Origin: Akkermansiaceae bacterium
Lineage (GTDB): Bacteria; Verrucomicrobiota; Verrucomicrobiia; Verrucomicrobiales; Akkermansiaceae
NCBI GenBank assembly: GCA_019634595.1
Contig: JAHCBC010000002.1
Location: 124,001-188,000, forward strand
Direction of reading: 5' to 3'
DNA length: 64,000 nucleotides
A model generated the notes under the pieces. That model had not been told where the DNA came from, made no database searches, and worked only from the letters and a program-made list of their open reading frames with translations. How positions within the stretch are numbered: the stretch's first letter is position 1; each line of letters starts with the position of its first letter. Of the stretch, positions 1 through 8,909 are shown in pieces. The translations under genes were made by a program, and so were the position numbers.

Positions 1-1916
1 TGGCTGCCGCCGTTGTGGAAGACGGTCACGGGCACGTTCTTCGCCCGGTTGGCCTGGGCGGGCCAGCGGAGATAGACGGTGTAGCTCCCGGAGGCGGGCA
101 GGTTCGGGACGAAGCGCACGGATTTCGTACCCTGCCCGGTGTTGCCGTCGGTCAGGTAGTCCTTTCCATAGTAGCCGGACTGGGAGGTGCTCTCCGTCCA
201 CTGGCCGATCTTGATCGCGTTGTCGTCGGCGTTGTCAACGATGGTGCCGGTGCCCGCGCCGCCGTCGGAACCGGTGGTGAGCGCCTGCCTGTCCGCACGC
301 ATCTTCACCACCAGCTTCGCGTAGGGGACCTGCTGGACGGTGAGGCCATCGTCGATGGCGATGGATGCGGCGGTGGCGGAGGACTGGCCCAACCCCATGA
401 ACACCGGCTCCATGCGGATGGAGCCGAACGCCATGTGGGAGGAGGACAGGCACCAGGGGACGAGGAGGTTCTCGCACTCCCCCTGCTTCGGCACGATGGA
501 GCGGTAGGAGATGGGGTAGGGCCCGTTGGTGCGGTCCTGGACGTCGCCCTCGTTGCGGACGAAACCGTTCGCGTTCACGTAGCGCTGCACATGGTGGGAG
601 TCCATGGTGTAGGCGGCCATGCCGACGGAGTCCGGGGCGACCTCCGTGCCACGGCAGTTCTTCGTGCTCATGACGTAGTCGGAGACCATCCGCCGCGCCT
701 CGCGCACGTAGAGCTGGTAGGGCCAGTTGCCGTTGTCGGTGAACTCATCCTTCGGCAGGCCCCAGGTGGGGTAGAGACCGTCGGGGTGGCGGGCGCGCAC
801 CCGCGGGTGGTTCTGCAGCGTCCAGATGAGTCCGCGCTGCCAGTTCTCATGCTCCTTCGCCAGCGCGGTCCGCTGGGCGTGGTTCAGGGTGGCCCAGTTC
901 CAGCCCGGCCCGTAGTTCCGCCCGATGTAGTCGGTGGAGACGGCACCCGTATTGTTGGAGTCCGTCTTGCGGTTGGGCATGAGGTCCAGCTTGAAGAAAT
1001 TGTTGCCCTGCCCGGCCTCCACGGCCCGCAGGAGCAACTCGTAGTTGGCGGCGTCATACCCGGGTGGCTGCGCCACCATCACGCGGTTGTCCGCGCGGTC
1101 GGTGAGGCACATGCGGAAGCAATACGCCTGCAGCCGGTGGTCCGCCGTGCCGTTCGTGGCGACGGATGGCTCGATGCCTGGCAGCAGTCCGCTGGCGGGG
1201 TTCCCGGCGATCCGGTAGGCGCTGATGCTGGCGAGGTTGTTGGTGAAGTTGTGGCTGCCTTTCCCCACCTGCACGCCGCTGTTATCCTCCCCGTAAACCG
1301 CGTTCGCCTCCCGGCCGATGAACCAGCTCACCCCCGCCCCGGCCATCACGTCCCCTTCGTAGGATGCGTCGATGAACATCTTCCCGCGATAGGTTTCCCC
1401 ACCCTCCATGCGGAGGCCGGTGATGCGCAGGCCATCCATGACCACGCCGTCATCCAGGTCCAGCAGGCCGGTGAAGACGGGCACGTTCCACTCCGACAAC
1501 ATCTCGTTGAACACGGCCTCCGCCACCTTCGGCTCGAAGATGGAGGCGACCTGCGTGGTGTGGTTGAATGCCGCCGTCCCCTGGCCGCTCAGGTTCCGGA
1601 TGGAGGTCCAGTTTGGCTGCTGGGAGTAGTGCACGTACACCCGGTGGTAGAAGTCCCGGCTGAGGCCACCGAGGATGGCCGTGCTCCCCAGGTCCGTCCA
1701 GCCGAGGCCGCTGGAGGTGAGGCCGCCGAGGTGCGCGGTGGGGGAAACCAGCACGACCTTCTTCCCCATCTTCGCGGCCTGGACCGCGGCGGTGATGCCG
1801 CCGGAGGTGCCTCCGTACACGACGATGTCGAACTCATCCGGATGCGCGGAAAGCGCACCATGGATGAGCGGGAACAGGAGCGCGGCGAGCGCCCCGGCCC
1901 GGCCGGTGGGTTTCAT
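1..1916 (-). CDS. Secreted FAD-dependent oxidoreductase with C-terminal golvesin-like domain (partial)
   Basis: The frame runs off the left edge, so the C-terminus is missing. The start at 1916 gives an N-terminal signal peptide followed by a dinucleotide-binding motif (VVYGGTSGGITAAVQAAK) and a HLGGLTSSGLGWTD segment typical of the FAD-dependent oxidoreductase family often annotated as xanthan lyase-like. Conserved blocks include MFIDASYEGDVMAGAGVSW, DSHHVQRYV and YRSIVPK. The last visible ~75 residues (IGQWTESTSQSGYYGKDYL onwards) resemble the golvesin C-terminal-like carbohydrate-binding module. A shorter paralogue lies at 39060-40664. The substrate is unknown; export to the periplasm or outside is inferred from the signal peptide. 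Confidence 0.85.
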   Translation of the reverse strand, partial: MKPTGRAGALAALLFPLIHGALSAHPDEFDIVVYGGTSGGITAAVQAAKMGKKVVLVSPTAHLGGLTSSGLGWTDLGSTAILGGLSRDFYHRVYVHYSQQPNWTSIRNLSGQGTAAFNHTTQVASIFEPKVAEAVFNEMLSEWNVPVFTGLLDLDDGVVMDGLRITGLRMEGGETYRGKMFIDASYEGDVMAGAGVSWFIGREANAVYGEDNSGVQVGKGSHNFTNNLASISAYRIAGNPASGLLPGIEPSVATNGTADHRLQAYCFRMCLTDRADNRVMVAQPPGYDAANYELLLRAVEAGQGNNFFKLDLMPNRKTDSNNTGAVSTDYIGRNYGPGWNWATLNHAQRTALAKEHENWQRGLIWTLQNHPRVRARHPDGLYPTWGLPKDEFTDNGNWPYQLYVREARRMVSDYVMSTKNCRGTEVAPDSVGMAAYTMDSHHVQRYVNANGFVRNEGDVQDRTNGPYPISYRSIVPKQGECENLLVPWCLSSSHMAFGSIRMEPVFMGLGQSSATAASIAIDDGLTVQQVPYAKLVVKMRADRQALTTGSDGGAGTGTIVDNADDNAIKIGQWTESTSQSGYYGKDYLTDGNTGQGTKSVRFVPNLPASGSYTVYLRWPAQANRAKNVPVTVFHNGGS

Positions 1917-2045
1917 AGGGGTTTTGGGTTTTCCGGCGGGATGGGTTTTTTGCCGGAATCCGGGGATTCTCCGCGAGCGGAGCCGCGGTTCAATGAAAAT
2001 GTTCCGCCGAAAGTCACGGCGCGCCCGGCGGTCGCGGCCGTTTTT

Positions 2046-2900
2046 TCACAGCGGCTGCCAGGAATGCCTGGCCCAGAAGGCGCGCAGCTCATCCACGGAA
2101 CCGTTGAAGGCGTTGTGCTCCAGCGGACGGTCCATGGTGCCGAAATACTCCGGTGCCCTCCATGGGCCGTGGTTGTAGTGCTTCGAGTTCGACCGGCCCC
2201 GGCCCCACTCGACGCCACCATACTGCCACATCGCCCACTCATCCCAGATGCCATAGGCTTTCATGAGATCCCTCGGCGTGCGGAAGCCGTTGGTGTGGTT
2301 GTAGAGGGCGATCCAATACGGGCACTGGCGGATGCGGCGTTTCTCGGCGGCGCTGGCATTGCTGAGCGTCGCCCGCAGGCCGCCGCTGTTCTCCAGATAG
2401 ATGACGGGCAGCACGCCGGTTAGCTGCTCGATGCGGTCGATGAAACGCACGATGTCCGACGCGCTGGACTTCGTGTCGAAGTCGCCCACCAGCAGGATCT
2501 TCCGGCCCTGAAGCCCGCGCTGCGCGGCGATTTCCCGCAGGCGGCTGACGTAGCGGTCCGCCTGCCACACGGGGTCGCTGGTCTTCAGGACGAAGTAGTA
2601 GGTGCCCAGCATCATGCCCTCACGGTTCGCGGCGCTGAGGAAGTCGGCGCATTTCTCGTCGATCAGCGTGCCCTTTCCGGTGCGGGCGATGAGGCCGTGC
2701 GAGCCGTTCCGCCGCAGCGCGGAGACGTCATGCGGCGAGTAGGAATCCCCCGCCCGCTGCTTTTCCTTCGGGTCGAAGCTGGAGACGTTCACCACCTTCG
2801 GCGCGTCCAGCAGCGCCACGTTGCCGTAGCCGCCGCCACCGCAACTGTTGAGGACAAAGGGGACCAGCGGAACCAGCGCGAGGAGGAGACGTTTCAGCAC
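2046..2900 (-). CDS. GH25-like lysozyme family lipoprotein
   Basis: I chose the GTG at 2900 because it places a lipoprotein signal directly at the N-terminus (VLKRLLLALVPLVPFVLNSC, lipobox LNSC). The mature part has the layout of glycoside hydrolase family 25 (Chalaropsis-type muramidase): VNVSSFDPKEK, then MLGTYYFVLKTSD, LLVGDFDTK, PVIYLENSG and WAMWQYGG. In GH25 the catalytic pair is usually D-x-E; here the equivalent position reads D-F-D, so activity may be altered. A longer ATG start at 2963 is open but would bury the signal peptide. Predicted to be anchored in a membrane and to act on, or bind, peptidoglycan. Confidence 0.7.
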   Translation of the reverse strand: MLKRLLLALVPLVPFVLNSCGGGGYGNVALLDAPKVVNVSSFDPKEKQRAGDSYSPHDVSALRRNGSHGLIARTGKGTLIDEKCADFLSAANREGMMLGTYYFVLKTSDPVWQADRYVSRLREIAAQRGLQGRKILLVGDFDTKSSASDIVRFIDRIEQLTGVLPVIYLENSGGLRATLSNASAAEKRRIRQCPYWIALYNHTNGFRTPRDLMKAYGIWDEWAMWQYGGVEWGRGRSNSKHYNHGPWRAPEYFGTMDRPLEHNAFNGSVDELRAFWARHSWQPL

Positions 2901-2941
2901 GGTTCCAACCAAACGGAGCGTCCACCGGAAAGCAAGCGATC

Positions 2942-3159
2942 CTTCCAAGACACCCAGGGCCATCTCATTTCAGGCGTTGCCAGAGGAAGCAGGTGGATCA
3001 CCACTGATTTCACTGATTTACTGATTCAGAATCCGGCAATATGGCGGAAGAACGTCCATCCCTCCCTTTCTTCAATCAGTAAATCAGTGAAATCAGTGGT
3101 GAATTTTTCCAAATTTCGGGTGGAGCGTCCGAAATGAGGTGGCTCTTCCAAGACACCGC
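2942..3159. repeat. Palindromic intergenic element with 9-bp-periodic arms
   Basis: A perfect 29-bp inverted repeat (2998-3026 and 3074-3102) is built of ACTGATTTC-like units repeating about every 9 bp. It is nested inside a second inverted pair, GCCATCTCATTTC (2959-2971) and GAAATGAGGTGGC (3131-3143, one mismatch), and the word CTTCCAAGACACC occurs directly repeated at both outer edges. There is no coding potential. It lies upstream of the GH25-like gene and downstream of nothing on the plus strand. A related periodic palindrome is at 15393-15480. Confidence 0.75.
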
Positions 3160-3735
3160 TCACCGCTTCAGGTCCACGATCACCCCTGGCGGCGCCTCCG
3201 GCGGGCGGGATGCCTCCAGCCGCGCCCTCACGATCTCGTCCCTCTCGATCCCCCGCACCGTCGTTTCCGCCTGCACCTCCAGCAGGTGGTGCGCCCAGCG
3301 GCTGATGAAATACTGGCACAGCATCCACACCCCGGCCCCCAGCATGACGAGCAGCACCAGCCAGGAAATCCAGCCCGCCGCCAACGGCAGCCACTTTCCG
3401 GAAAAGCCTTCTCCGAGCTTCACACCGAGGGAGGCGGCACCGGCCAGGATCATCCAGCCCTTGTAGCCGGGGTCGGCCGCTCTCACGGAGTATGCCAGAC
3501 CGATCGCAACCGTCAGGAAATTCACCGCGATCCAGCCGTTGATCAGCCCGAGGGGCGCGAGCACGAAGTACCATATGACCCCGGAGCCTCCGGTGCTCCC
3601 GGAAGCCAGGAATGACGCGATCACGGCCAGCACGCCGACGATGCAGCCGGTCCAGATGGCACTGGCGAAGTAAAGGAGACGCTTGAAGATCGAGCCGACG
3701 GCCCCTCCGAAAACATCCAGCGGATCAAAGCTCAT
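3160..3735 (-). CDS. Multi-pass membrane protein of unknown function
   Basis: A 191-residue protein starting MSFDPLDVFGGAVGS. About four hydrophobic segments are visible (roughly residues 20-45, 50-82, 94-110 and 118-142), followed by a charged cytoplasmic-looking tail rich in Arg/Glu (VRGIERDEIVRARLEASR). No family motif is recognised. The gene ends 1 bp before the repeat element and is preceded by a PEP-CTERM gene 23 bp upstream on the same strand, so the two may be cotranscribed. Confidence 0.65.
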   Translation of the reverse strand: MSFDPLDVFGGAVGSIFKRLLYFASAIWTGCIVGVLAVIASFLASGSTGGSGVIWYFVLAPLGLINGWIAVNFLTVAIGLAYSVRAADPGYKGWMILAGAASLGVKLGEGFSGKWLPLAAGWISWLVLLVMLGAGVWMLCQYFISRWAHHLLEVQAETTVRGIERDEIVRARLEASRPPEAPPGVIVDLKR

Positions 3736-3758
3736 TTCCGGAAATCAGGTGGCGTGCA

Positions 3759-4562
3759 TCACGACCGGCGGCGTCCCAGCAGGAGGAGCGCACCAAACGC
3801 TCCCAGCACCGCCGCGGCCGGTTCCGGGATGGCGGTGAACGAGACATCATCGATGCCCACGGCGGCGCGGCGGTTGCCGCCGGTGCTGTTATCCGTCCAG
3901 CGGAGCCACAGCTCCTGGCCCTGTCCCCATGAGATGCCCGTCACATCGGAGGCCAGCACCACGCGGCCGGCGGTGTTCCCGTTGATCGCGCGCGACGACC
4001 CGCCGGAGGGCTCGGTCACCGGTGCGGTGAAGGTCAGCGCGGAAACGGAAGTCCAGCCGGAGGTCGCGCTGAGCGATCCGGTCCCCGCCGCGAAAATCTG
4101 GTAGTCGAAGGTGAGGCCGTCCGCGATCTCCCCGACGATGGCCCGCCATTGCTCACCGGCATACTGGAGGTTGAACGCGCTGATAATGCCCGACGTGTCG
4201 TTGGAGATGCTCACCCCGTAGCTGATCGCGGAGGTGCCGGAATTGTGGTTCTGTGAACCGAGGGCACGGTCGATATTACCGCTTGGCCCCAGGCTCTGGA
4301 TGGTTCCGACGGCTGCGGTTCCTCCCGTGCTGACGGTGTAACTGCTGAAAGAGGCGACCGGAGTGGGAATCCGGGAGACGGCATACCAACCGGGAATGGT
4401 CGAGTTGTCCGCCCACGCGACCGGGTCGGTGCCGCTGCTGGCCAGCGTGTTGAAGTTCTCCGTCAGCGTGGAGCCGTAGGTGGCATAGCTGATCGCGGCC
4501 TGGAGGGGAGTTGCCGACAATGCCAGCAACGCAGTCCGTAAAAGAAAGTCCTTGGGTTTCAT
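3759..4562 (-). CDS. PEP-CTERM sorting-domain protein
   Basis: The start at 4562 (MKPKDFLLRTALLALSATP) gives a clean signal peptide ending near PLQA; an upstream in-frame ATG at 4655 would hide it. The C-terminus is a canonical PEP-CTERM signal: IPEP, a hydrophobic stretch AAAVLGAFGALLLL and a final GRRRS. The body (TLTENFNTLASSGTD..., IPGWYAV, VGIDDVSFTAIPEP) resembles the beta-rich surface proteins commonly carried by verrucomicrobial PEP-CTERM proteins. Such proteins are exported, cleaved by an exosortase and surface-displayed or released. No exosortase is present in the window. Confidence 0.85.
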   Translation of the reverse strand: MKPKDFLLRTALLALSATPLQAAISYATYGSTLTENFNTLASSGTDPVAWADNSTIPGWYAVSRIPTPVASFSSYTVSTGGTAAVGTIQSLGPSGNIDRALGSQNHNSGTSAISYGVSISNDTSGIISAFNLQYAGEQWRAIVGEIADGLTFDYQIFAAGTGSLSATSGWTSVSALTFTAPVTEPSGGSSRAINGNTAGRVVLASDVTGISWGQGQELWLRWTDNSTGGNRRAAVGIDDVSFTAIPEPAAAVLGAFGALLLLGRRRS

Positions 4563-4604
4563 CGCAACCAGACCCCTACAACGGAAGTCGTCCCCAAAGC
4601 ACGG

Positions 4605-4636
4605 AAAAAATGACAGCGGCCCCCGTGGGGGAGGCC
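4605..4636 (-). terminator. Possible intrinsic terminator
   Basis: On the minus strand, just after the stop of the 4652-5389 gene, a CCCC/GGGG hairpin flanked by GGC/GCC is followed seven bases later by six T residues (plus-strand A run 4605-4610). The short loop and the gap before the T run make it weak. Confidence 0.4.
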
Positions 4637-4651
4637 ACTGCCCGGTGTGGA

Positions 4652-5389
4652 TCACCGCGCGGCTCCGCCCCCCGCAGGAACCTGTGGCAACGACTCCCCG
4701 ATCATCTCACCCCAGTGCTGGAGGAAGAATTTCTTCTCCTGGGTGAGCAACCGGTCCGAGCGTCCGAGGATGGGACGGAGCGAGGTGGTCATCTGGAGGG
4801 TGACCAGCGCGAAGATGGCCCCCCAGATGAACAGCGGCCCGCTCTGGGAACCGCCGGTCTGGCGGATGGCGGTGAGGAGGAACTTCAGCGCGAAGAAGAG
4901 GGAGATGATCCACGCGCCGATGGCCAGGAAGCCCATGAAGCCGAAGGAGTCTGTCGATTCCGCGAAGATCCACACCGCGGGCGAGCAACCGAGCAGCAGC
5001 AGCCCGGCGATGGCCAATGACCCGGCGAGGCAGGCCGACAGTTGGGAAAGCGACGCCCGTGCGCCCGCCAGGGTGGCGAAGATGTAGAGGCTGGGGAAGC
5101 AGATGGCACCGGAGATGAGCATGCCCGCGGCGATCTTCAACGGAGCGGCCCAGAGTTGTTCGTGCTTCGCGAAGCAACCGAGCACCACGCCAAAGACCAG
5201 GCACGACACCAGCATGATGAGCGTGAACTTTCCACCCGCCCCGTGGCCGGGTGTGGCGAGGCGGTCCATCAGCTCGTGCGGCCGGCGGAGCAGTCCCTCG
5301 ACCAGGTGCTTGAGATCGAGGTGTGCCGGGAAGGCGGCCTCATCGGGGGCTTGCGGCGTGGCATGGGGGATTTCGGGTGGCGTGTTCAT
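4652..5389 (-). CDS. Integral membrane protein, unknown function
   Basis: I chose the ATG at 5389 because it overlaps the stop codon of the upstream gene as ATGA, giving a translationally coupled pair. The 245-residue product has a soluble N-terminus (MNTPPEIPHATPQAPDEAAF) and five or six hydrophobic helices, for example FTLIMLVSCLVFGVVLGC and YIFATLAGARASLSQLSACLAG. The topology, with a repeated helix-pair pattern, recalls Yip1-type membrane proteins, but no signature lets me name it. It probably forms a complex with the product of 5386-6150, which has similar architecture. Confidence 0.65.
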   Translation of the reverse strand: MNTPPEIPHATPQAPDEAAFPAHLDLKHLVEGLLRRPHELMDRLATPGHGAGGKFTLIMLVSCLVFGVVLGCFAKHEQLWAAPLKIAAGMLISGAICFPSLYIFATLAGARASLSQLSACLAGSLAIAGLLLLGCSPAVWIFAESTDSFGFMGFLAIGAWIISLFFALKFLLTAIRQTGGSQSGPLFIWGAIFALVTLQMTTSLRPILGRSDRLLTQEKKFFLQHWGEMIGESLPQVPAGGGAAR

Positions 5390-6150
5390 GGTCGTTTCTT
5401 TCGTTGGTGGAGATGGGTGGCGGCGGCGGCCAGCGACAGGAGGGCGAGGAGGCACAGGACCTGGATCTGGTGGCCGTCCGTGATGCGGCCGAAGGAAGCC
5501 CACACGGCCTCATAGAAATTCCCGCGCATGGGCTCCGGCCTGAGGAAGGCGACGTCCAGTGACGGCGAGCCGAAGAACGGCCGCAGGATCCAGGAGAACT
5601 GCGCGCCGAGGAAGGCGTTGCCGCCCAGCCAGGCGCAGAGGGTCAGCAGGGCGGCCCTGCGGGTGGGCGCGTGGTGTCCCAGCATGCGATGGAGGTGGAT
5701 GTTCGCGGAAGCTCCGGCAAAGGCGATCAACGCGGTGTGGGTGAGCAGGTAGGCCGCGTGGGAGATCTCCGCGGCGGGAGAGGTGGGCGGCGGGGCGTTC
5801 CACGCCAGCAGGAACGTCACCGGCGCGAGCGAGCCGAGGACCAGCGCCGCCAGCGCGAACGATGACAGCAGCGCGAACAGCGACTGGCGGAAACCGAGGC
5901 CGCTGCCGAGCAACATGCCCAGCAGGCCGTTGAGCAGCCCGTTGCAGAGAAGCGTCAGCCCCACCAGCAGCGGCAGCTTCACCGCCACGTAGAGACCCAT
6001 CACCGGGGAGCGCCAGAAGCCGACGGTGAAGCCATACAACATCAGCCCGCAACAGGCGGTGAGGGCGACCGTCCCGGCCTTTCTTGAGGAGAGGTCATCG
6101 AGCCAATGGGTGTCAGGCTGGATCAGCGGCCGCAGGTTCATGGCGAACAT
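5386..6150 (-). CDS. Integral membrane protein, partner of downstream gene
   Basis: A 254-residue protein (start MFAMNLRPLIQ; an alternative start is three codons in) with about six hydrophobic segments, including LPLLVGLTLLCNGLLNGLLGMLLGSGL and FALAALVLGSLAPVTFLLAW (given here as separate helices), and a short basic tail HLHQRKKRP. It is the first gene of a two-gene operon whose second gene starts inside its stop codon (ATGA). Both genes look like distant relatives of each other. Function is unknown. Confidence 0.65.
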   Translation of the reverse strand: MFAMNLRPLIQPDTHWLDDLSSRKAGTVALTACCGLMLYGFTVGFWRSPVMGLYVAVKLPLLVGLTLLCNGLLNGLLGMLLGSGLGFRQSLFALLSSFALAALVLGSLAPVTFLLAWNAPPPTSPAAEISHAAYLLTHTALIAFAGASANIHLHRMLGHHAPTRRAALLTLCAWLGGNAFLGAQFSWILRPFFGSPSLDVAFLRPEPMRGNFYEAVWASFGRITDGHQIQVLCLLALLSLAAAATHLHQRKKRP

Positions 6151-6273
6151 CCCATGCCCTCACCGTGAAGGGAGGATGTCGCTTCTGTGATCTTCGCGTG
6201 AAATCAGCAGCGGGGAAGAGAAAGACCCCACCACTCAGGGTAATCCAAATCCCACGGTGGAGCCTCCGAAATG

Positions 6274-6316
6274 AAAAAGGCACCGTCGCTCCGTTTTCCG
6301 GAACAGCGGTGCCTTT
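6274..6316 (-). terminator. Intrinsic terminator of dapL
   Basis: A 10-bp perfect stem, AAAGGCACCG (6276-6285) with CGGTGCCTTT (6307-6316), lies 18 bp past the dapL stop. On the minus strand it runs into a five-T tract, the classic rho-independent layout. The plus-strand side (TTTGTG) is weaker, so it mainly serves dapL. Confidence 0.85.
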
Positions 6317-6333
6317 GTGAAACGTGGGCCGTA

Positions 6334-7566
6334 TCAGGCGACCAGCGCCTTCAGCCTGCGGCAGACTTCCTCCACGTTCGCACGGGAGTTGAAGGCGGAG
6401 ATGCGGAAGTAGCCCTCACCGGCGGAGCCGAAGCCGGAGCCGGGGGTGATGACGACCTGGGCCTCGCCGAGCATCTTGTCGAACATGTCCCAGGAAGTCA
6501 GACCGGCGGGGCAGCCGACCCAGACATACGGGGCGTTCTCACCACCGAAGACCGGCAGGCCTGCGGCGGCGGCGGCTTCGCGGAGGAGTTTCGCGTTGCC
6601 CATGTAGTGGGAGATCAGCTCGTTGACCTGCTGCTTGCCTTCTTCCGAGAAGACGGCGGCGGCGGCCTTCTGGACCGGGTAGCTGGCACCGTTGAACTTG
6701 GTGCTGTGGCGGCGGGACCATAGCTGGTGCAGCGGCACGCGCTGGCCGTCGTCCGTCTTTCCGGAAACGGTCTTCGGGATCACGATGTAGGCGCAGCGCA
6801 CGCCGGTGAAGCCGCCGTTTTTCGAGAAGGAACGGAACTCGATGGCGACGTCCTTCGCGCCTTCGATCTCGAAGATGGAACGCGGGATGGCGGGGTCCTG
6901 GATGAACGCCTCATAGGCGGCGTCGAAGAGGATGATGGCGTCGTTCTTCTTCGCGTAGGCCACCCATGCCTCGAGCTGCGCGCGGGTCGCGACGGCACCG
7001 GTCGGGTTGTTGGGGAAGCAGAGGTAGATGAGGTCCGCCTTCTCCGAGGGGACGTCCGCGACGAAGTTGTTGCCCGCGTTGCACGGCAGGTAGAGCAGGC
7101 CCGCGTAGGCGCCCTTGTCATCCGCGTCGCCGGTGTTGCCGGCCATGACGTTGGTATCGACATAGACCGGATAGACCGGGTCGGTGATGGCGATGACGTT
7201 GCCCTTGCCAAAGATGTCGAGGATGTTGCCGGTGTCGCACTTCGAGCCGTCGGAAATGAACACCTCATCCGCGGAGATGCCGAGGCCGGAGAACTGGTTG
7301 TCCACGATGGCCTGGCGGAGGAACTCGTAGCCCTGCTCCGGGCCGTAGCCTTTGAAGGAGTCGCGGCTGGCAAGCTCATCCACGCCTTCGTGCATGGCCT
7401 TCACGACGGCGGAAGGGAGGGCCTCCGTCACGTCACCGATGCCGCAGCGGATGATCCGCGCCGCCTTGTCCGGATTCGCCTCGGTGTAGGCCTTCACCCG
7501 ACGGGCGATTTCGGGGAAAAGGTAACCCGCCTTCAGTTTCAGGAAATTCGCATTGATGGTTGCCAT
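6334..7566 (-). CDS. dapL: LL-diaminopimelate aminotransferase
   Basis: Converts tetrahydrodipicolinate and glutamate directly to LL-diaminopimelate (EC 2.6.1.83) in the lysine/peptidoglycan pathway. The 410-residue length matches the family. It begins [20 protein letters not shown], the typical DapL N-terminus, and has [29 protein letters not shown] and the PLP-binding segment [12 protein letters not shown] with the Schiff-base lysine at about K249, plus [11 protein letters not shown] and RISAFNSR near the C-terminus. DapL is the usual diaminopimelate route in Chlamydiae and Verrucomicrobia. It stands alone, with its own terminator downstream. Confidence 0.96.
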   Translation of the reverse strand: MATINANFLKLKAGYLFPEIARRVKAYTEANPDKAARIIRCGIGDVTEALPSAVVKAMHEGVDELASRDSFKGYGPEQGYEFLRQAIVDNQFSGLGISADEVFISDGSKCDTGNILDIFGKGNVIAITDPVYPVYVDTNVMAGNTGDADDKGAYAGLLYLPCNAGNNFVADVPSEKADLIYLCFPNNPTGAVATRAQLEAWVAYAKKNDAIILFDAAYEAFIQDPAIPRSIFEIEGAKDVAIEFRSFSKNGGFTGVRCAYIVIPKTVSGKTDDGQRVPLHQLWSRRHSTKFNGASYPVQKAAAAVFSEEGKQQVNELISHYMGNAKLLREAAAAAGLPVFGGENAPYVWVGCPAGLTSWDMFDKMLGEAQVVITPGSGFGSAGEGYFRISAFNSRANVEEVCRRLKALVA

Positions 7567-7620
7567 GGCGGCGGAGGTTTAGCCGCCCGCCCGGCACCGT
7601 GCAATCGTTTCGTTGGGGGG

Positions 7621-7846
7621 GAAATGTGGCTGGGGCGTCCCGCCCCAATGGAGCGCAGCGACATGGCGGCCCTGATTCAAATCTACCTTTGGCCGCAACC
7701 CGTTGCAGGGGCATCTTGCCCCTGGCATTCCGGTGGGTCCGCTGTCTTCCGTGGCAGGTGGTTGGGATGCGGGCCTGATTCTTCGCGGAAGACAGAGGCG
7801 GGACGCCCCTGCAACGGCCTGGGCCAAGATGGCCCAGCCACATTTC
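7621..7846. repeat. Nested palindromic intergenic element, 226 bp
   Basis: Perfect 14-bp terminal inverted repeats, GAAATGTGGCTGGG (7621-7634) and CCCAGCCACATTTC (7833-7846), enclose further inverted pairs: CGTTGCAGGGGC (7701-7712) with GCCCCTGCAACG (7805-7816), and a CTGTCTTCC/GGAAGACAG pair. A local hairpin CAGGGGCA-TCT-TGCCCCTG is also present. No gene is carried. It fills the dapL promoter side and the 3' end of the neighbouring dehydrogenase gene, and looks like a MITE or composite REP element. Confidence 0.75.
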
Positions 7847-7852
7847 GAAGAC

Positions 7853-8836
7853 TCAGAACGAGAACAGCACCTTCCCGTCGCGGCCGGGCTCGTCCAGGCG
7901 GGAGAGGGCTTTCGGAAAATCCCCGAGGGAGAAAAGGGAATCGACCTTCTGGACGATGCCGCCCGCCTTCACCTTCTCCGCCAGGGTTCCATAGACCTCC
8001 CGGATCTGCTCAGCGGACGCGCCTTCCAGCCACTTGGTGATCCACAGACCGCGCACGGCGATGTCGCGGAAGATGAGGAGACCGTTGGGCACGGTGACGG
8101 GACGCCGCCCCATCGCGCCGTAGGTGATGTGGGAGGCACCCTCCCGCAGGAGCTTCAGCAGGCCCAGCGCACTGTCACCGCCGACGGCGTTGAAGGCCAG
8201 CGCGGCGCGTGCTCCGCCGAGCAGCTCGCGGGCGGAGGCGCGGCCCGCATCGTCATCGGTGAAAACGGCATCCCCGCCGAGCGTCTTCAGCTCGTCCACC
8301 AACTCCGGCCGCCGGACAAAGGACACCGTGCGGATGCCGGAGTCCCGCGCGAGCTGGATGACGCAGCGCCCCACGGCGGAGTTCCCCGCGTTCTGGACGA
8401 TCCATTCCCCATCCTCCACCAGGCCGAAGCCGCGCAGCAGCCGCCACGCGGTCGCCGGGTTCACCTTGAGCATGGCCGCCTGCACCGGATCGATGCCTGC
8501 CGGGAGCTTGAAAAGCGTAGCCGCCGGGACGGTGGTGTGGGTCGCCCAGGTGGCGGAGCGTTTCAGGAAAATGACGGGGTCCCCTGCGGAAAAACCTTCC
8601 GCCGCGCTGTCCTCCACCACGCCGAATCCCTCGATGCCGGGTGTGGCGGGCAGCTCCGGCTTCACGCCGTAGGTGCCCTCGATGGTGTTGAGGTCCGCCG
8701 GGTTAAGCGGCGCGGCGACCATGCGCACGAGCACCTCCCCGGGCGCGGGTTCATTGGGTGTGAAATTCTCCAGCTCCAGGACATCCGCGGGCTTTCCCGT
8801 GGTGCGGAAGATCAGGCGTGTGCCGCTTTCGGTCAT
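7853..8836 (-). CDS. Zinc-free MDR dehydrogenase, enoyl-thioester reductase (MECR)-like
   Basis: Medium-chain dehydrogenase/reductase fold. The segment NPADLNTIEGTYGVKPELPA followed by TPGIEGFGVVED is close to the pattern of mitochondrial-type 2-enoyl thioester reductases, and NAGNSAVGRCVIQLA is the NADPH-binding loop in the same place. Catalytic zinc-binding cysteines of alcohol dehydrogenases are absent. The likely reaction is NADPH-dependent reduction of a trans-2-enoyl thioester or a quinone-like substrate. The ATG at 8836 (MTESGTRLIFR) is preferred; one at 8869 is also open. The gene stands alone. Confidence 0.75.
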   Translation of the reverse strand: MTESGTRLIFRTTGKPADVLELENFTPNEPAPGEVLVRMVAAPLNPADLNTIEGTYGVKPELPATPGIEGFGVVEDSAAEGFSAGDPVIFLKRSATWATHTTVPAATLFKLPAGIDPVQAAMLKVNPATAWRLLRGFGLVEDGEWIVQNAGNSAVGRCVIQLARDSGIRTVSFVRRPELVDELKTLGGDAVFTDDDAGRASARELLGGARAALAFNAVGGDSALGLLKLLREGASHITYGAMGRRPVTVPNGLLIFRDIAVRGLWITKWLEGASAEQIREVYGTLAEKVKAGGIVQKVDSLFSLGDFPKALSRLDEPGRDGKVLFSF

Positions 8837-8909
8837 GCCCCAATGTGGAATCCCCGCACGGCTTTGCAACCCTTCCCCCGCCCGACCGCCGGTCGCGCCG
8901 GAAGCCCGC

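Noticed and set aside
15..2423. 802-codon open frame on the plus strand
   Set aside because: It is antisense to the FAD oxidoreductase and GH25-like genes, both of which have clear family motifs; the composition is that of a GC-rich shadow frame.
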